Origin: Chondrosia reniformis
Taxonomy: Eukaryota; Porifera; Demospongiae; Chondrillida; Chondrillidae
Reading direction: 5' to 3'
NCBI GenBank assembly: GCA_947172415.1
Contig: OX359196.1
Location: forward strand, 126,501 to 190,500
DNA length: 64,000 nt
A program made the translations under genes and the position numbers. Below, one piece after another: positions 1 through 12,656 of the stretch. Every line of letters begins with the position of its first letter. Position 1 is the first letter of the stretch. Under the pieces are notes generated by a model, which searched no databases, was not told where the DNA came from, and worked only from the letters and a program-made list of their open reading frames with translations.

Positions 1-511
1 GGAGAGATATGAAGCTAACGCTTTGTGTCAGCATTCACAGACATCTATAGAGCATGTCTAATGAGTTTTGAAAATGTTGATGTGAAAAACATTTCAATAT
101 ATACATTAAGGTCTTCTATGATATGTACAGTGTACAGTTATATAGTGCTCTAGCTGGGCAAATATGAAGGTTAATATACTTGGCCATGGTGTGATGTATT
201 CACATGTATATATCATGTTCATTGCATTTTTATATGTGTCATCATATTCAGGTATGGAGAAAGTTGTGTATGCATATATATGTTAATCAACTGTTTTGTC
301 GGACATTTGCTAGATGTTCAATGATATCAATATTCTAGATTAGGTTAAACAATGGAGCTAACATTCCAGTGATTAATTGTTTTTGTGTCCTCCTGCTTCA
401 AAGTTTATGAGTGTGGGAGCCAATTGAATAGGCTGTTTTTATAGTGAGTTTAAAATGTAGTAGTATGTAGGTGTCAAGCTACTGTTTATTAGGCAGGTGC
501 ACATTATCCAA
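1..511. other. Left-edge intergenic stretch
   Basis: AT-rich DNA downstream of the minus-strand receptor gene A. I see no exon, repeat or RNA gene in it; it presumably holds the 3' UTR of gene A. Confidence 0.5.
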
Positions 512-2189
512 TCAGTTCATACTCATACTCCCAATGCAAATGTATCCAATTGGTGAAATTGGCACTTTGACATTTTCAGACTCTTTGTTTTGATCTTGTG
601 CTAAGCTTGACAGTGTGTCCTGCTCCTTCTTATTGTCCTTTTCACTAAACTCTGTCCAATCTTGTATAATAGTTCCTGTGTCACTTGACATATTATCCAA
701 TTCAATCAAGGTGATGTTATTTATTGCCTATACAATACAATATTTATATAACAGCCATATTTATCAACTTGTACAAAGGAGAAAGTGACATGAAACTGTA
801 TCCTTATCCAAAGTTCTATAGGTTTTGGAAGAGGATGCTCTTTGGAACTTCAATCAAGCTCCTGAAATGGCTATATAGCTTAAATCTAGGTAATTGTATG
901 GTGAATGTATATATTTCAGAAACACTCACATCTCTGACACATTTTTTTGAGATTTTATTTCTGTTTAACCTTGCACTATACAATAAATCAGTTTATGAGG
1001 CATTATACGCATAGTTTGTGAAAATATCATGTCAATGTTTACCTATATATATTAACATGCTTACTTCAAGATGCAAAGGGAAAGTCCCACAATGGCTAGA
1101 CCCCCAACTAAAGCAAGTGGAGTGACTACTGCAATCAGAGCTACATTTAGTTTTGCATAACCATCACTTCCTGTTGAATTATTCTGCTCATAATCAATAG
1201 CATCACCTATAGAGTTTGGCAACATTAGCTGATTTTTTGGTACATGTCTACAGTAGCATATATCGAGAAGTTAAATTTTGATTACAACAGTTTTTCATAT
1301 ACACATGCATACATGTATCTAAATGGTTATATGATAGATATTATAATAGTATGTGAACTGATACTATAGAATGACCAGAAACACTTTATAACCTGCAAAA
1401 GTGCAGTTTCCATAAATTGGGATTTGTTTCTCTTCCTTGATGTGATAAAGCTTAAGAATAACTTGGCAGTCTGTTTTCCCAACATTTCTACTCTCATTTG
1501 TAGCAACCTCATCACAACCATCCAAAATAAAGTCTTCAACAAGTGAATATGTTCCGTTTTTCAAAGGACTGCCTCCAAATCTACAAGTCAGCTATGAAAT
1601 GTACAATATAGGATAGTTATATATATATATATATATCTACCTAAAGCTATGCACAGACCTATATTCACATATTGCAGGTTGTGTTATAACAGTATATGTC
1701 TGTGCAGTTAATGCTCACTATCTCTACAGAGTCATCTTTGTATGTATAGCATTCCAGTTCTGGTTTGAAGTTGTAGTATGCACCAGGGTTGTAAAACATA
1801 GTTGTGAATGTCACATTTGGATGTCGTGTTCCATCCTCACAGGAAATATTAGGGAGAATCACTATACAATAGAAAAGAACATTGAAACATTTAAGGAGAT
1901 TAAACACTGGCCCAAGCTTAACTGTGTACTCTTAGCCATAGGTCTCCGTGTCTGTATTTCAGATCTCAATTAATTACAGTACTAATCAATTAGTCAAGAT
2001 AACTTTATATTTATGTAATGCGTATATTAAATATTATTGTTAATTAAGTTAGACATATATATTCCTGAACCAACTCATATATGATCATTCACTTGAAGGT
2101 CTTTCTAGTTGTGTAGAAGTTGATGCTATCAGATCAGATAGAAGAAAATACACTAAACTTGTGGGGAGAATTGTTACTAATCGCTTCAT
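512..2189 (-). CDS. Receptor-like type I membrane protein A (tandem family)
   Basis: I do not recognise this family. Exons by phase: 2189-2093 (ATG plus hydrophobic signal peptide MKRLVTILPTSLVYFLL), 1861-1669, 1580-1393, 1206-1065, then a last exon ending at the stop at 512. The middle exons carry an N-glycosylated ectodomain with about eight cysteines. Exon 4 carries a transmembrane helix (VALIAVVTPLALVGG...). The layout and most intron phases match genes B, C and D, which supports homology despite low identity. The tail is rich in Glu/Asp/Lys and ends SPIGYICIGSMSMN, where IGYICI fits the ITIM consensus; gene D ends with a similar LGYVPI. The start of the last exon is not settled: the only in-phase acceptor I see is weak (near 675), and a small extra juxtamembrane exon in 740-900 is possible. 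Likely a cell-surface recognition receptor; ligand unknown. Confidence 0.68.
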
Positions 2190-3661
2190 CACTCTTATAC
2201 CAGCTAACAATTCGGTTGCAAAAGCTCTGTAGAGTGTCAAGCAAAGGAATTTAACAGTATATATATAAGTGCTCTACCCACTGACAGGAAGTACTATCCA
2301 CAGGAAGTACGCCCACCTTGCATATACGTGTCCTAAAAGAGCCCGCGTCAGAGCCATCGAGATTTACCAACAAACATGTAATTAGCCCTCTGTCATGATT
2401 AAGTATAAATCGCTTCAGTCTCATCGCTCTGGGCTCAAACCGAATCTATAATGTGTGCAGCAAATACACGCATATATACGTCGTTTAAAATATATTCGTC
2501 CTATCAACTCGCAAAATACATCCCCCTTCTCCACTACCTCTCCCCCTCCCATCCTCCTCCCCTCCACTCCCCCTCCACTCCCCCTAGGCCCTCCCCTCAC
2601 ACATTTAGGTTCATTTTTTTCTGCCCAATTCCTAGTATTGAGGGTTGAACTGAAGTCTAATTAATAGGATGACACTTGTTTGTTGGCTAATTACTTCACC
2701 ACTGTAACATGTAGTTGGTTTGTTTCCTGAAATGACTAGAGGTAACCTCAGACCCGTTGCTAGGAGTCACCTCAGACCAGGAGTAGCCAAAGACTTACTA
2801 GTAGAACACAATTTCATACCAATTTTAAATTAATTGCTTTCCTGATTTGAATAAGCTTGTAATGCTACCTTGTAGTGTACAATGTTTTCTCGTGCTTTAT
2901 ATCCTATTTGGACCATGTAGTGCATGAGAATAGCTGTTAATATTTAACAGGTTGAATAGTATAATTATGCAAAGTGTGGAAATTGTGTTTATGTACCCAC
3001 TCCACTTGTACAGTAGAATAATGTTATACGAAATTCAAGGGACTGTTTAAATATTTCTTGTTAACAGCTAGCTATACATATCTATGTCTAATTGTCCTGC
3101 CATTTCGGATGCCTTTACTTGCAGAATAGTACCAGTTACAGACACATTTTTGTCACGAACAGCTTTGAACCAAAACAACTAAGCGTCTTCTACTTCTTCA
3201 AACTCGGCCATCTGTAGTCCCTATACTACTAGTAGAACACAGTTTCTTATCAATTTTGCATGTATGCAAAGTATATCCTCATCAAAAAGGAAAAAGATTG
3301 AAAATGTGGAGAAATGATTCAAAATTTTAACAAAATAGATAATTACATGTCATTTATGTACATCGGTTCCTTTTTGGGTTAATAATTAACTGAAAAGGGT
3401 CCTCTCAGTATACTATTACTTCCAATTTCAATTGCTACAGCTCCTTACAAATCATGAACAGTGCCTATAGCTCTTTGCTTATTTACCTTACACTAAACGG
3501 AAGTGATTTCATGTCTCAAACGGAAGTAAGTGCTTCGATACGTATATTCGCTACAGAATTGCAATATATATCTTTATATCTTTTGTGTTTAAGTGCTGTT
3601 TGTCCCTGTCACTTTTTCGTTCTATATAATCTATACTTGTGCACGTCTGCACGTCTGCAAG
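2190..3661. promoter_or_regulatory. Shared upstream region between divergent genes A and B
   Basis: About 1.5 kb between the start codons of gene A (minus) and gene B (plus), so it should hold both promoters. It contains a C-rich stretch at 2520-2590 with no exon-like signal. No convincing TATA element or repeat family was seen. The open frames in it are short and lack family resemblance. Confidence 0.45.
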
Positions 3662-5630
3662 ATGCGTCAGGTGCTATTTTTAGCTCTACTGTTCTTCAGA
3701 ATTTATCGAGCAGAGGGAGGTTAGTAATTGGAACAAAGAAGCTGTAAATAATGATTAATCATATAATACTTTATGTCAGCTTGATAGTATATACTCGTAT
3801 TAATTGCACGTTAAATCGACGGTTCATTAAAAAATCAAAAATCTAAATATTCAAATGTTGCATTTCCCTCATATTGTATATGCAGGATCTGTTCTGCTAC
3901 TCGATGCAGAGTTGGAATGCCAGCAGTTCCCTTGGCGGATCAATTTCACTTATGTCTTCAACAGTAGTTTTGCTTGGGACCCATTTGGATCATACAGATA
4001 CACTATTACCTGCTATGAACCCTCAGCACAATATTGTGTGAGTATATATAATACATGTGTTCAATATAACTTTCTATAGAGTGTGTATACTTATATATTG
4101 AATCATGCTGCAATTTATATTATAGTTTACACATATTTTAATATGCAACTCCAAGTATGCATTACTTTAAATGAGTCACTGCACGATTCAATCATGCATG
4201 ATTGTGTGATGATGTATGCAGGTTATATAGGCACAGTGTAAATGTACATCAACCAATCAATTGACTGGTCTCCCAAACAGGAGGTTGTTTATATACACTT
4301 ATAATACAGTATTTTTACATATAAAAGTTTGATAATTATATAAGCTACTAGTGTCATTGCATTACTACGTACTGAAAAGGGGGAAATAAACTATATAGAG
4401 TGAGAGCTTTGCATGAGTACATGGCACAAGAGTCTTCTCCTCCTTTTTCTCCACTGAGCCAGACAGTTTATCTGGGAATGTCATCCTTCATTAGTGCATG
4501 ACCTTGAAAGTCTTTATGTTTCCTCATCTTGCACTACTCATACATAGCTATAGATAATATATCAGCTTTTGACTGATATGGTTTCAGAATCACAAAGAAT
4601 TCTCTTTAGAAAATTAATTGATGACTTAAGCTAACACACATACTTCCAAGCACTGGCTGGAGCTGATGTGTGATGTAAGGATGGTGTCATGACCTGAAAC
4701 AACTTGGCTACAAAGCCACAAAATACAAGATCATCACCTCCTACCAGACACATGAATGTAGTGTCTAATTCACAGATCCTCTCTATATGTATATAAATGA
4801 AGGTATTGAACTGCAAGACCAAATGATTTTAAAGACTTTTTAAATTGAACAGATTTTTAATTGAGACCTTTTTGATTATATAAAATCCATTTTATATTAT
4901 ATACATATATATATATATATATATAGGGTATGATTGTTCAGAAACGTGGCCTGACAGTGAAAAGAGAAGACTCCACTTACTATGTTCATGAGTTGGTGGA
5001 TGACATTCACTTGATGGAGAGGCCTGTACCATGCCAGGACCTGGAGGAGGCCAGCAACAACACTCCGTACTGCACTATAGACTTCTTTATGGAATGGTTA
5101 CAGTACAAACCAGTGCAACTTAGAGTTTTATGTGAACCAGCTGAGGGTATGTATTATATGATAGTTTGTAAATTCTGCAGCTGCTTCATTATAACATTTT
5201 ACATTGCATCAGATCCCTCGATACAAAATGTGACATGTAAATGTGATGATCATGGCCTGTCTAGTCTAGAAGTTATTCTCCTAGTGTCTCTCTCTGCTGC
5301 TACTGGCCTGATACTGATTGTGTTGGCATCAGCTCTGGTTCTAATTAGGTATGTATACATACGTCAGGATCAGTTTGTGTACCATGCACGTATATCTATA
5401 TACAGGTATACATACACTCATACCTGCACCATAATATATAGTATCTGCATGGAATTATAACACACAATAGAGATATTCCATGTAGGATTTGTTATACATA
5501 TATATATTTCTGTCATGCACAAAGGTATAATTGTTGCAAAAAAGTTTCAGCTCTGTGCAAAGGGAGAAACTGCAGTTTTGAAATGGATATGAGTGATGTT
5601 GTCATCAAAGACGCAGATGTGGATGGATGA
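3662..5630 (+). CDS. Receptor-like type I membrane protein B (tandem family)
   Basis: Exons 3662-3719, 3886-4037, 4927-5146, 5213-5348 and 5525-5630 join in phase to 223 residues. Exon 1 is a signal peptide (MRQVLFLALLFFRIY). Exons 2 and 3 form the ectodomain and share with gene C the spacing FPW..NFTY..NSSF, ITCYEP and NNTPYC. Exon 4 encodes NVTCKC then a helix (ILLVSLSAATGLILIVLASAL). The cytoplasmic tail is only about 35 residues, starts with a Cys/Lys-rich juxtamembrane stretch (YNCCKKVSALCKGRNC) and has no ITIM-like tyrosine, unlike A and D. Intron 2 (889 bp) is AT-rich with no recognised element. Function unknown; inferred to be a short-tailed member of the same surface receptor family as A, C and D. 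Confidence 0.75.
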
Positions 5631-5785
5631 AAGAGAATTGCCTAAATATATACACTCAGAATTAATTATGTCATGATACTACAATATTTGCAGAATTAAG
5701 TTACAGTAACAATTACTGTAACTGTATATACATTATTACGTTATTAATGTGCCCATGTATGCATATATAGCTATAAGCAAAAATA

Positions 5786-5930
5786 GTGGGTTATGTGTCA
5801 GATGTAGCTTTCATGAGATTTGTAGTTTTTGATGAGGAATACTTTGGCGAACCAAACTTCTTAGGTCAGGCGACTTTCCAGCCTTTGGAGTGGCTACGTA
5901 TACCGCTCTGTTGGAACAGTTGTCCAAACA
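5786..5930 (+). pseudogene. Orphan fragment of a phospholipase C-gamma-like C2 domain
   Basis: The plus strand encodes about 40 residues including MRFVVFDEEYFGEPNFLGQA. This resembles the C2 domain of PLC-gamma, where the family has FLRFVVYEEDMF..NFLAQATFP. The frame degenerates right after WLRIP and no flanking PLC exon is present. It lies between receptor genes B and C, so it reads as a relic exon or retro-fragment rather than a gene. It could instead be a captured exon used by a neighbour, but no splice partner is visible. Confidence 0.55.
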
Positions 5931-6310
5931 ATTCTAAGCACTATAGCTATATATACCATTTTCTAACATCATATACTAATCCATAACATCACCTGTAAAC
6001 TGTAAATTGAAATTTCCATTCAAAAGGTGAGGGGTTATACATGTATAGTGAAATCTAAAAACTAAAGGTATAAGAAGAATGTTAACAATGTAAATAAGCC
6101 AATTGCGCAGCAGCAATAATCAAACGCGATAACACGCACTTTTCGATACGACCCTTATACGTACCGCCAGGGTAAAGTACATATTCACGAATATGATTTA
6201 ATAGTGTTGCTCATATCTATATGGCTGCAACTCGAGTAGGAAATTGGAAGTTCTCATGCATACTTGAAAATTTAATTTGACAGGTGTATACGTAGTAAGC
6301 TCCGGTCGAG

Positions 6311-8047
6311 ATGGTCTGGTTCAAACTGCTAGTAAATCTGGCCCTGATGGTCTCGCAAGTTAATGCAGGTTAGCAAATTATATTAATTATATATGGTATA
6401 TATTCATATGGTTACACTATGTGCGCCCAGACAGTCGGGCTATGTATACCTGGGCGGACGGCTTAAGTGGCGATGGTTTATTACGTACGTGCCTAGGTAT
6501 AGCCCTGTGCCCCTTAACCAGAACTGGCTGGCATTTACATATACACATTATAACCGTATGTATATGCGTTGGCACTTTAAAAATAATTATTATAATAATA
6601 TAATATTGTCATCTCACTAATTTATGATAATTATATTATATAATCGCCATGTGTATATGTATAGGTGCCGTCATCTTGTTGGATCACAGTCTCTCTTGCG
6701 GTTCCTTTCCCTGGACTTTCAATTTCACGTTTTCTTACAATAGCAGCTACGAGTTCGATCCACCTTTTAAATCGTATAGTTCAGCTTATGGATACAAAGT
6801 TACTTGTTACGACCCTTCGACAAGAGCGTGTGTGAGTTGTTCAACATTTGCATAACGTATCTGTGTATATACATTGTAGCCACTGTTGCATCCCTACTTC
6901 TTACTGTCGAATGCACTGCACATCTGACACTATAATCATGATCAACGGGTTGGTACGTAGGGCAATATCGAGAATGCACGCAAAAGCGGATTGACAGTTG
7001 GATCCATAAATGATAAGAAAGGTCCCATTGAAATATATATTGCAAAGAAAGATTTCATAAATGTAACTTGTCCTTACAATGCTGATGACACACCGTACTG
7101 CTCATTGGAATTTAATGTGGACTTTAAAAGAGTACCCGTGCTACCAGATCCAGTTTTCTGTTCAGGTACACGACCTATAGCTGCATGTTACTTTACTATA
7201 TACTGTTTGAAAGTATGCTCTATACATGACACACTCTAGTTCCGGAGATAGCTACTCCTACTGATCCTCAATCTCCTACTGATCCTGTGTTAGTCCTCTC
7301 TGTATCATTCTCCATCGTATTCCTATTTGGAATTGGACTGACTGCTCTACTTGTTATTTTGATATTAAAGTGAGTGATCACAAGCTAGGAATTACATGTA
7401 TATAGCATAATAATTGGTATAACCCTAACCTGGCTATACCTCTGGGTTGGAAATGTTCAATCTCTATATTATATTATGTGTGCTTATGTTGTTTATTACA
7501 ATCAAACCACAAGTAAGAAATCATTCTAAAATATAAAGAAGAAAATTAATTGTTGGGAATCAAACATAGGACAGCTGGTTATGACCACCAGTGCTCTGCC
7601 ACTGAGCTACAATTGCCACAGCAATCCTCCATGTTGCAGCCTCTTGTACAAGCTATACAAGTAATTAGTCAGGTTCACTGATTAGTGATTCTCTTTACCA
7701 GAATCAGTTGATATAATCAACTATAATATGCATTTCATTGAATGATCCTGTATGGAATATACCTATAGCTGATAAAGCATTATATAGTGCATGCTTATTG
7801 TATAAATGTCATAATATGTACAATTGACTCTTAAATATATAATGGTGATGTACATCTGTATGATAGATGTCTGAGACTCCCACCAAAGAATATCATTATT
7901 CATTCAGTCTGTCGGAACTATACAGATATAAATGATGTTGATGTAGAGAAGGCGCTGGCAGTGACCATCACTGAAACAGACTATTGCAATAAATCACAAT
8001 TCAGTGAAAATATAGACCCAAAGAGTGCAGCTGCAGTTGTAGAGTAA
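6311..8047 (+). CDS. Receptor-like type I membrane protein C (short tail, paired with D)
   Basis: Exons 6311-6368, 6665-6831, 6961-7165, 7240-7369 and 7867-8047 join in phase to 246 residues. Exon 1 is the signal peptide (MVWFKLLVNLALMVSQ). Exons 2-3 give a cysteine-bearing, N-glycosylated ectodomain; exon 4 a Pro/Thr stalk (TPTDPQSPTDP) and an uncharged transmembrane helix. The 60-residue tail starts KCLRLPPKN and holds NYTDI and ETDYCNKS. YCN fits the Grb2-type SH2 motif pYxN, but no ITIM is present. Exons 1-4 and introns 2-3 are almost identical to gene D, while intron 4 and exon 5 are not. Intron 1 holds a TAA-tailed SINE-like copy absent from D, and intron 4 a tRNA-derived SINE. Probable surface receptor; ligand unknown. 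Confidence 0.82.
6436..6610 (+). mobile_element. TAA-tailed SINE-like element, copy 1
   Basis: In intron 1 of gene C. Shares the core CTTAAGTGGCGATGGTTTA and AGCCCTGTGCCCCTTAACCA with copies at 9475, 11427 and 29608, followed by an A/T trinucleotide-rich tail. It carries the same GCGGACG segment as copy 2. Non-autonomous; no open frame. Confidence 0.7.
7499..7629 (-). mobile_element. tRNA-derived SINE, copy 1
   Basis: On the minus strand it begins with a tRNA-like head: TAGCTCAGTGGCAGAGC (A-box like), a CTGGT..ACCAG anticodon-stem-like hairpin around CAT, and GTTTGATTCCC (B-box like). An A-rich body and TGTGGTTTGATT end follow. Two further copies lie in MTMR14 introns. It sits in intron 4 of gene C, antisense to that gene. 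The anticodon loop does not fit a functional tRNA, so I call it a SINE rather than a tRNA gene. Confidence 0.72.
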
Positions 8048-8718
8048 TTAGAAGATCTAGACAGCTAATTATAAGAAACCACACTGGACTAATATGCTCA
8101 AGGATCATATATACACTATGTATACATGTTCTGTACATGATGTAGTTCATTATTGATAGTGTTTTAAAGCAGATATTAAACACATTGTAGTTTGTCTTTG
8201 AAAAATATAGCTTCTCTTGCAACAATTTGCTTAACTTTGTGATGTAGCACTTAAACAGTATCAATTTTACATACTACACAATTGCGTAAACACTTACAGA
8301 AGACTTCCAATTCCCTTGTGGGACTTTGCTGAATCTCAAGTATGTGGAAGCTTTATAGGAGCACATTTGTGAGTTACAAATAAACTTTATCACATGAGAC
8401 TCATATACCATACAAGGTGCACTGGTGATGTGACAAATTTTAGCCTTATTGAAATACAAAACAATCCAACTTCTATTATGTTGTAAGTTGATGATTGAAA
8501 TATCCTTATATAAGATATGCTTTAATTACAATTAAGACTATATGCTGCAAATTATATCCACTTATTCACTATATAGTGCATGTGGTATACAGTACATTTG
8601 GCTTCCTTTGAAGCAGCCATATAGTATATATATCTTTCTTGGAGCCATATAAATTATTTACCTTAGTATATACACTGGAACCTGCACTGTATATATCAGA
8701 GAGTACGGTAGTACTCTC
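8048..8718. other. Intergenic stretch after gene C
   Basis: AT-rich DNA between the stop codon of C and the foldback element. It presumably carries the C 3' UTR. No coding or RNA signal seen. Confidence 0.5.
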
Positions 8719-9465
8719 TATGTAGGGATGGTACGGGTTGTTTCGTTTTCCTCATACATTGGTATAGGAGCGAAATTCCGAATTAGGCTGAAAATCGCCA
8801 AAACGAGACTATGTAGAGTTGAATATAGAACAAACATGCTATAAATTGGCCTTGAAGGCAAGCGACCGTGTATCGTTGGTAAACGAACGAACTTTGAAAT
8901 CTCCCATTTTCGTTTTCTTCTTCTTCATCTTCTTCTTCTTCATCTTCTTCATCTTCTTCGCCCGCTGTAACTAAAAAACGAAATAAGCCTTCGGACTACT
9001 TCTTAATCGAAATTACTCTAAATTTTCCGAGCTGTATTCTTTTGTAGAAGCGAGAGCGATAACGCTATTATTGAGTATGACAGTTTTCATGGCTCAAGAG
9101 TCAAGACCTCAATAAATTCGCCATTTTAATGACGTCATAATCAGTCGAAGATTGCAAAACCAAAGTGGTTTAAAATACAACGAATTCCTAGCTTATGCTC
9201 CATAAAAAGTACAGAAACTAGAGAAAAATAAAAATTTTCTACAAAAATAGTGAAGATGTAGGGATGGCACAAAAAGCATAGAAACAAGAAAGGGATGTTA
9301 CACAGTGAAGCATTAGCTATGCATGAATCCTACAAGCAAGGGTGTTGTATGATTCGTGCATATATAGCTAATGCTTCACTATGTAACATCCCTTTCTTGT
9401 TTCTATGCTTTTTGTGCCATCCCTACATCTTCACTATTTTTGTAGAAAATTTTTATTTTTCTCTA
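8719..9465. mobile_element. Foldback/MITE-like element with near-perfect palindrome
   Basis: Positions 9219-9329 and 9351-9465 are near-perfect reverse complements with a loop of about 20 bp. TGTAGGGATGG occurs at 8719 and 9257 and inverted near 9415, so the palindrome may be one end of a larger inverted-repeat element starting near 8719. The left part contains a CTT-rich microsatellite (8913-8962) and a GCCATTTT..TGACGTCA segment near 9118. No transposase frame is present. Transcription through it would make a roughly 110-bp dsRNA hairpin. Confidence 0.72.
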
Positions 9466-9474
9466 TATGTATAG

Positions 9475-9770
<296 letters not shown>

Positions 9771-10381
9771 CTTACACTGCACATGGTAATCAAATTACAA
9801 GAAATCATCAATATGTCTTTAATTTGCGTCCATTCACAAAACAAAGTCCTAAACTCTAGATCTGTAAACATTCTACCAGCAGTTCACCTTGATCAATCTT
9901 CACACGACTCTATCACTAACGTCCCTATTCATGTCACCACTGAGATACTTCAAACTGCCTTGAAATCACCACGCACTACCACCTGGCTTTCCAGCTGAAA
10001 CCTTTGAATCTGATCAATCAACAATTAATTGGAAACGTTCTTCACTGTCTCAGGTGGTGGCATATTGTTGGTCTGTAGTGCCATGTGTGACGTCATCAGA
10101 GATCTATTATTATAGCGATCTGGTTCACTAGGCGACAACACATATTAAAAGAGTAATTCGATGTGAAGTGCGTGACATCCATGATAGGTATCTGAAACCT
10201 TACGAGTCAGCGGGGTCGGGTCTCATTCCTCTAGTGCTCCAAGGGTATATAAGCTTACGAACAATTAATGAGACATGTATTTATTGTGATCGAGGAGGAG
10301 AGCGTTGTGAGTCCAAAAATTGTATGGCAGAGCGCATTTTGTGATCTCAATAACATTCCATGCAGGAAAATCTCTGTCGAG
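9771..10381. other. Upstream region of gene D
   Basis: No exon recognised. It contains a CRE-like TGACGTCA near 10089 and GTATATAAG near 10245, which could be promoter elements of gene D. Only the last few bases before the start codon match the upstream of gene C, so the duplication boundary lies close to the start codon. Confidence 0.45.
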
Positions 10382-12037
10382 ATGGTCTGGTTCAAACTGC
10401 TAGTAGATCTGGTCCTGATGGTCTCGCAAATTAATGCAGGTTAGCAAATTGAATACACTATATAGACTACAGTCTGTTTATAAAATCGTCATGCATTAAT
10501 TTGTGTATGTAGGTGCCGTCATCTTGTTAGATCACAGTCTCTCTTGCGGTTCCTTTCCCTGGACTTTCAATTTCACGTTTTCTTACAATAGCAGCTACGA
10601 GTTCGATCCACCTTTTGAATCGTATAGATCACCTTATGGATACAGAGTTATTTGTTACGACCCTTCGACAAGAGCGTGTGTGAGTTGTTCAACATTTGCA
10701 TAACGTATCTGTGTATATACATTGTAGCCACTGTTGCATCCCTACTTCTTACTGTCGCATGCACTGTACATCTGACATTAATCACGATCGACGCGTTGGT
10801 ACGTAGGGCAATATCGAGAATGCACGCAAAAGCGGATTGACAGTTGGATCCATAAATGATACGAAAGGTCCCATTGAAATATATATTGCAAAGAAAGATT
10901 TCATAAATGTAACTTGTCCTTACAATGCTGATGACACACCGTACTGCTCATTGGAATTTAATGTGGAGTTTAAAAGAGTACCCGTGCTACCGGATCCAGT
11001 TTTCTGTTCAGGTACATGACCTATAGCTGCATGTTACTTTACTATATACTGCTTGAAAGTATGCTCTATACATGACACACTCTAGTTCCGGAGATAACTA
11101 CTCCTACTGATCGTCAATCTCCTACTGATCCTGTGTTAGTCCTCTCTGTATCACTCTCCATCGTATTCCTATTTGGAATTGGACTCACTGCTCTACTTGT
11201 TATTTTGATATTAAAGTGAGTGACCACACTATACAGAGATTAGGAATTGTATTTGACACTTTCATTATAAGATTACCTACAACTCAAAGACATCCGTTAA
11301 GGTGATATGTGTATGCATGGATAAAGTGATTCAATAAGATCAAAAGCCTTGAAAATGTCAATACAGATACAGATACTATCAGTATTATATCATCATGTTA
11401 AACTGCATGACTGGTTGGTTATAATGTCCAGGTATAGCCCTGTGCCCCTTAACCACTTTTGGTTTGCTTTTTATACTTTCATTGTATGCATGGGCACTCT
11501 ATATAATAATAGTATTATTATTTTTATGTTTGTAGATATAGATTTGTATAATACAGTATATATGAATATGTGGGAGACCTTTGACACATATATTATGTAT
11601 ACAAGTATATATATATATTTAGGTGTAGGAGAAACTTCAAACTGAGAGCAAATGCAATTTGTCATCTCAGTCTCAACTACTTGGATGACTTTATAAAAGA
11701 TGTTGATCCGGAGAAGGCAACAATCTTCAACGAAACAGACTATTGTAATGGAGATTCAAATTTAGAATTTCATGAAAACAAAGACAGTTCAACAGTTAAA
11801 GGAGACAAAACTAATGTTTTTGATGAGGAGATGTCGACAGAAATAACTCTTAATGAAGTGAAGTCATTGGAGACAAATTCTTCTCATGTTGATACTCCAT
11901 CTGCACAAAACTTAACTAACATTGACATCAGGAAAACTAAAATAGATTCCACATCTTCTGAAGCAGACAGTGGTGTAGTACTGGGATATGTACCCATTGG
12001 ATCATTACAGGAGAAATCAGATTGTCTCCCAAAGTGA
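10382..12037 (+). CDS. Receptor-like type I membrane protein D (long ITIM-like tail, paired with C)
   Basis: Exons 10382-10439, 10513-10679, 10807-11011, 11086-11215 and 11623-12037 join in phase to 324 residues. Signal peptide, ectodomain, Pro/Thr stalk and transmembrane helix differ from gene C at only 13 residues by my count. The tail is 138 residues, acidic and Ser/Thr-rich. It holds LNYLDDF, NETDYCNGD (same YCN motif as C) and near the C-terminus VVLGYVPIGSL, where LGYVPI fits the ITIM consensus [SIVL]xYxx[ILV]. AATAAA at 12121 is a likely polyadenylation signal. Intron 4 contains a truncated SINE-like copy. Inferred to be the inhibitory-type partner of gene C; phosphorylation and ligand are not shown. 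Confidence 0.85.
11427..11515 (+). mobile_element. TAA-tailed SINE-like element, copy 3 (5' truncated)
   Basis: In intron 4 of gene D. It starts at CCAGGTATAGCCC and continues through the TTAACCACTTTTGG and TGTATGCATGGGCACTCT segments shared with copy 2, then a short TAA-rich tail. Confidence 0.7.
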
Positions 12038-12656
12038 CTACTATATATACATACACATGAGGTGTAGTACGGACAATGTACTGTATATAGAACACTCCAA
12101 TGGTCATTGTTTATTGAACCAATAAATAGCATCTACAGCAAAACCTATCACTATATTGCACGTGCATTCAATGTAAACAACCAAGCCAATAACTAAAATA
12201 TGATATAAATGCAAGATAGTTCAACAACACATTCTCTCGTGTGTGATTGAGTGGTTTCAATATATGCATTTATACAGTTTCAATGATGCATTCCTAACAA
12301 TCCGCTACTATGCTAACACTTACATATTATAAATGGTTAAGCCAAGATAAGAGACATCTATATGTGTGAGCATCATCTGATTTAACTGTTATTATAACAA
12401 ACTATTTTGATGCTGTAGATTGTTTTTATGTATTCAAGTAAATCAATTGTTTCAGCTGACTAATGGAATGGAGTAATCTACTTAAAAAGTTGAAAGTTAT
12501 TTCAGTTAAAGAATATTAACTTTAGTAATATCTACATACACTAATATACTAAATTAACATGATATGATTATAACTTCATTAGGAAGTAAACATAAACACC
12601 TATATTCATGAGATGAGCCAACAAGAGGCAATGCCTGGATAGCCCCAAAAAATGGA
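12038..12656. other. Intergenic region between convergent gene D and MTMR14
   Basis: Contains the D polyadenylation signal at 12121 and presumably the MTMR14 3' UTR. AT-rich, no exon or repeat seen. Confidence 0.5.

Noticed and set aside
2451-2664. Pro/Ser-rich plus-strand frames between genes A and B
   Set aside because: C-rich low-complexity stretch, no splice or family support.
7499-7629. Functional tRNA gene
   Set aside because: A- and B-box-like words are present, but the anticodon loop lacks the standard U33 placement and the unit recurs with a SINE body in two other introns.
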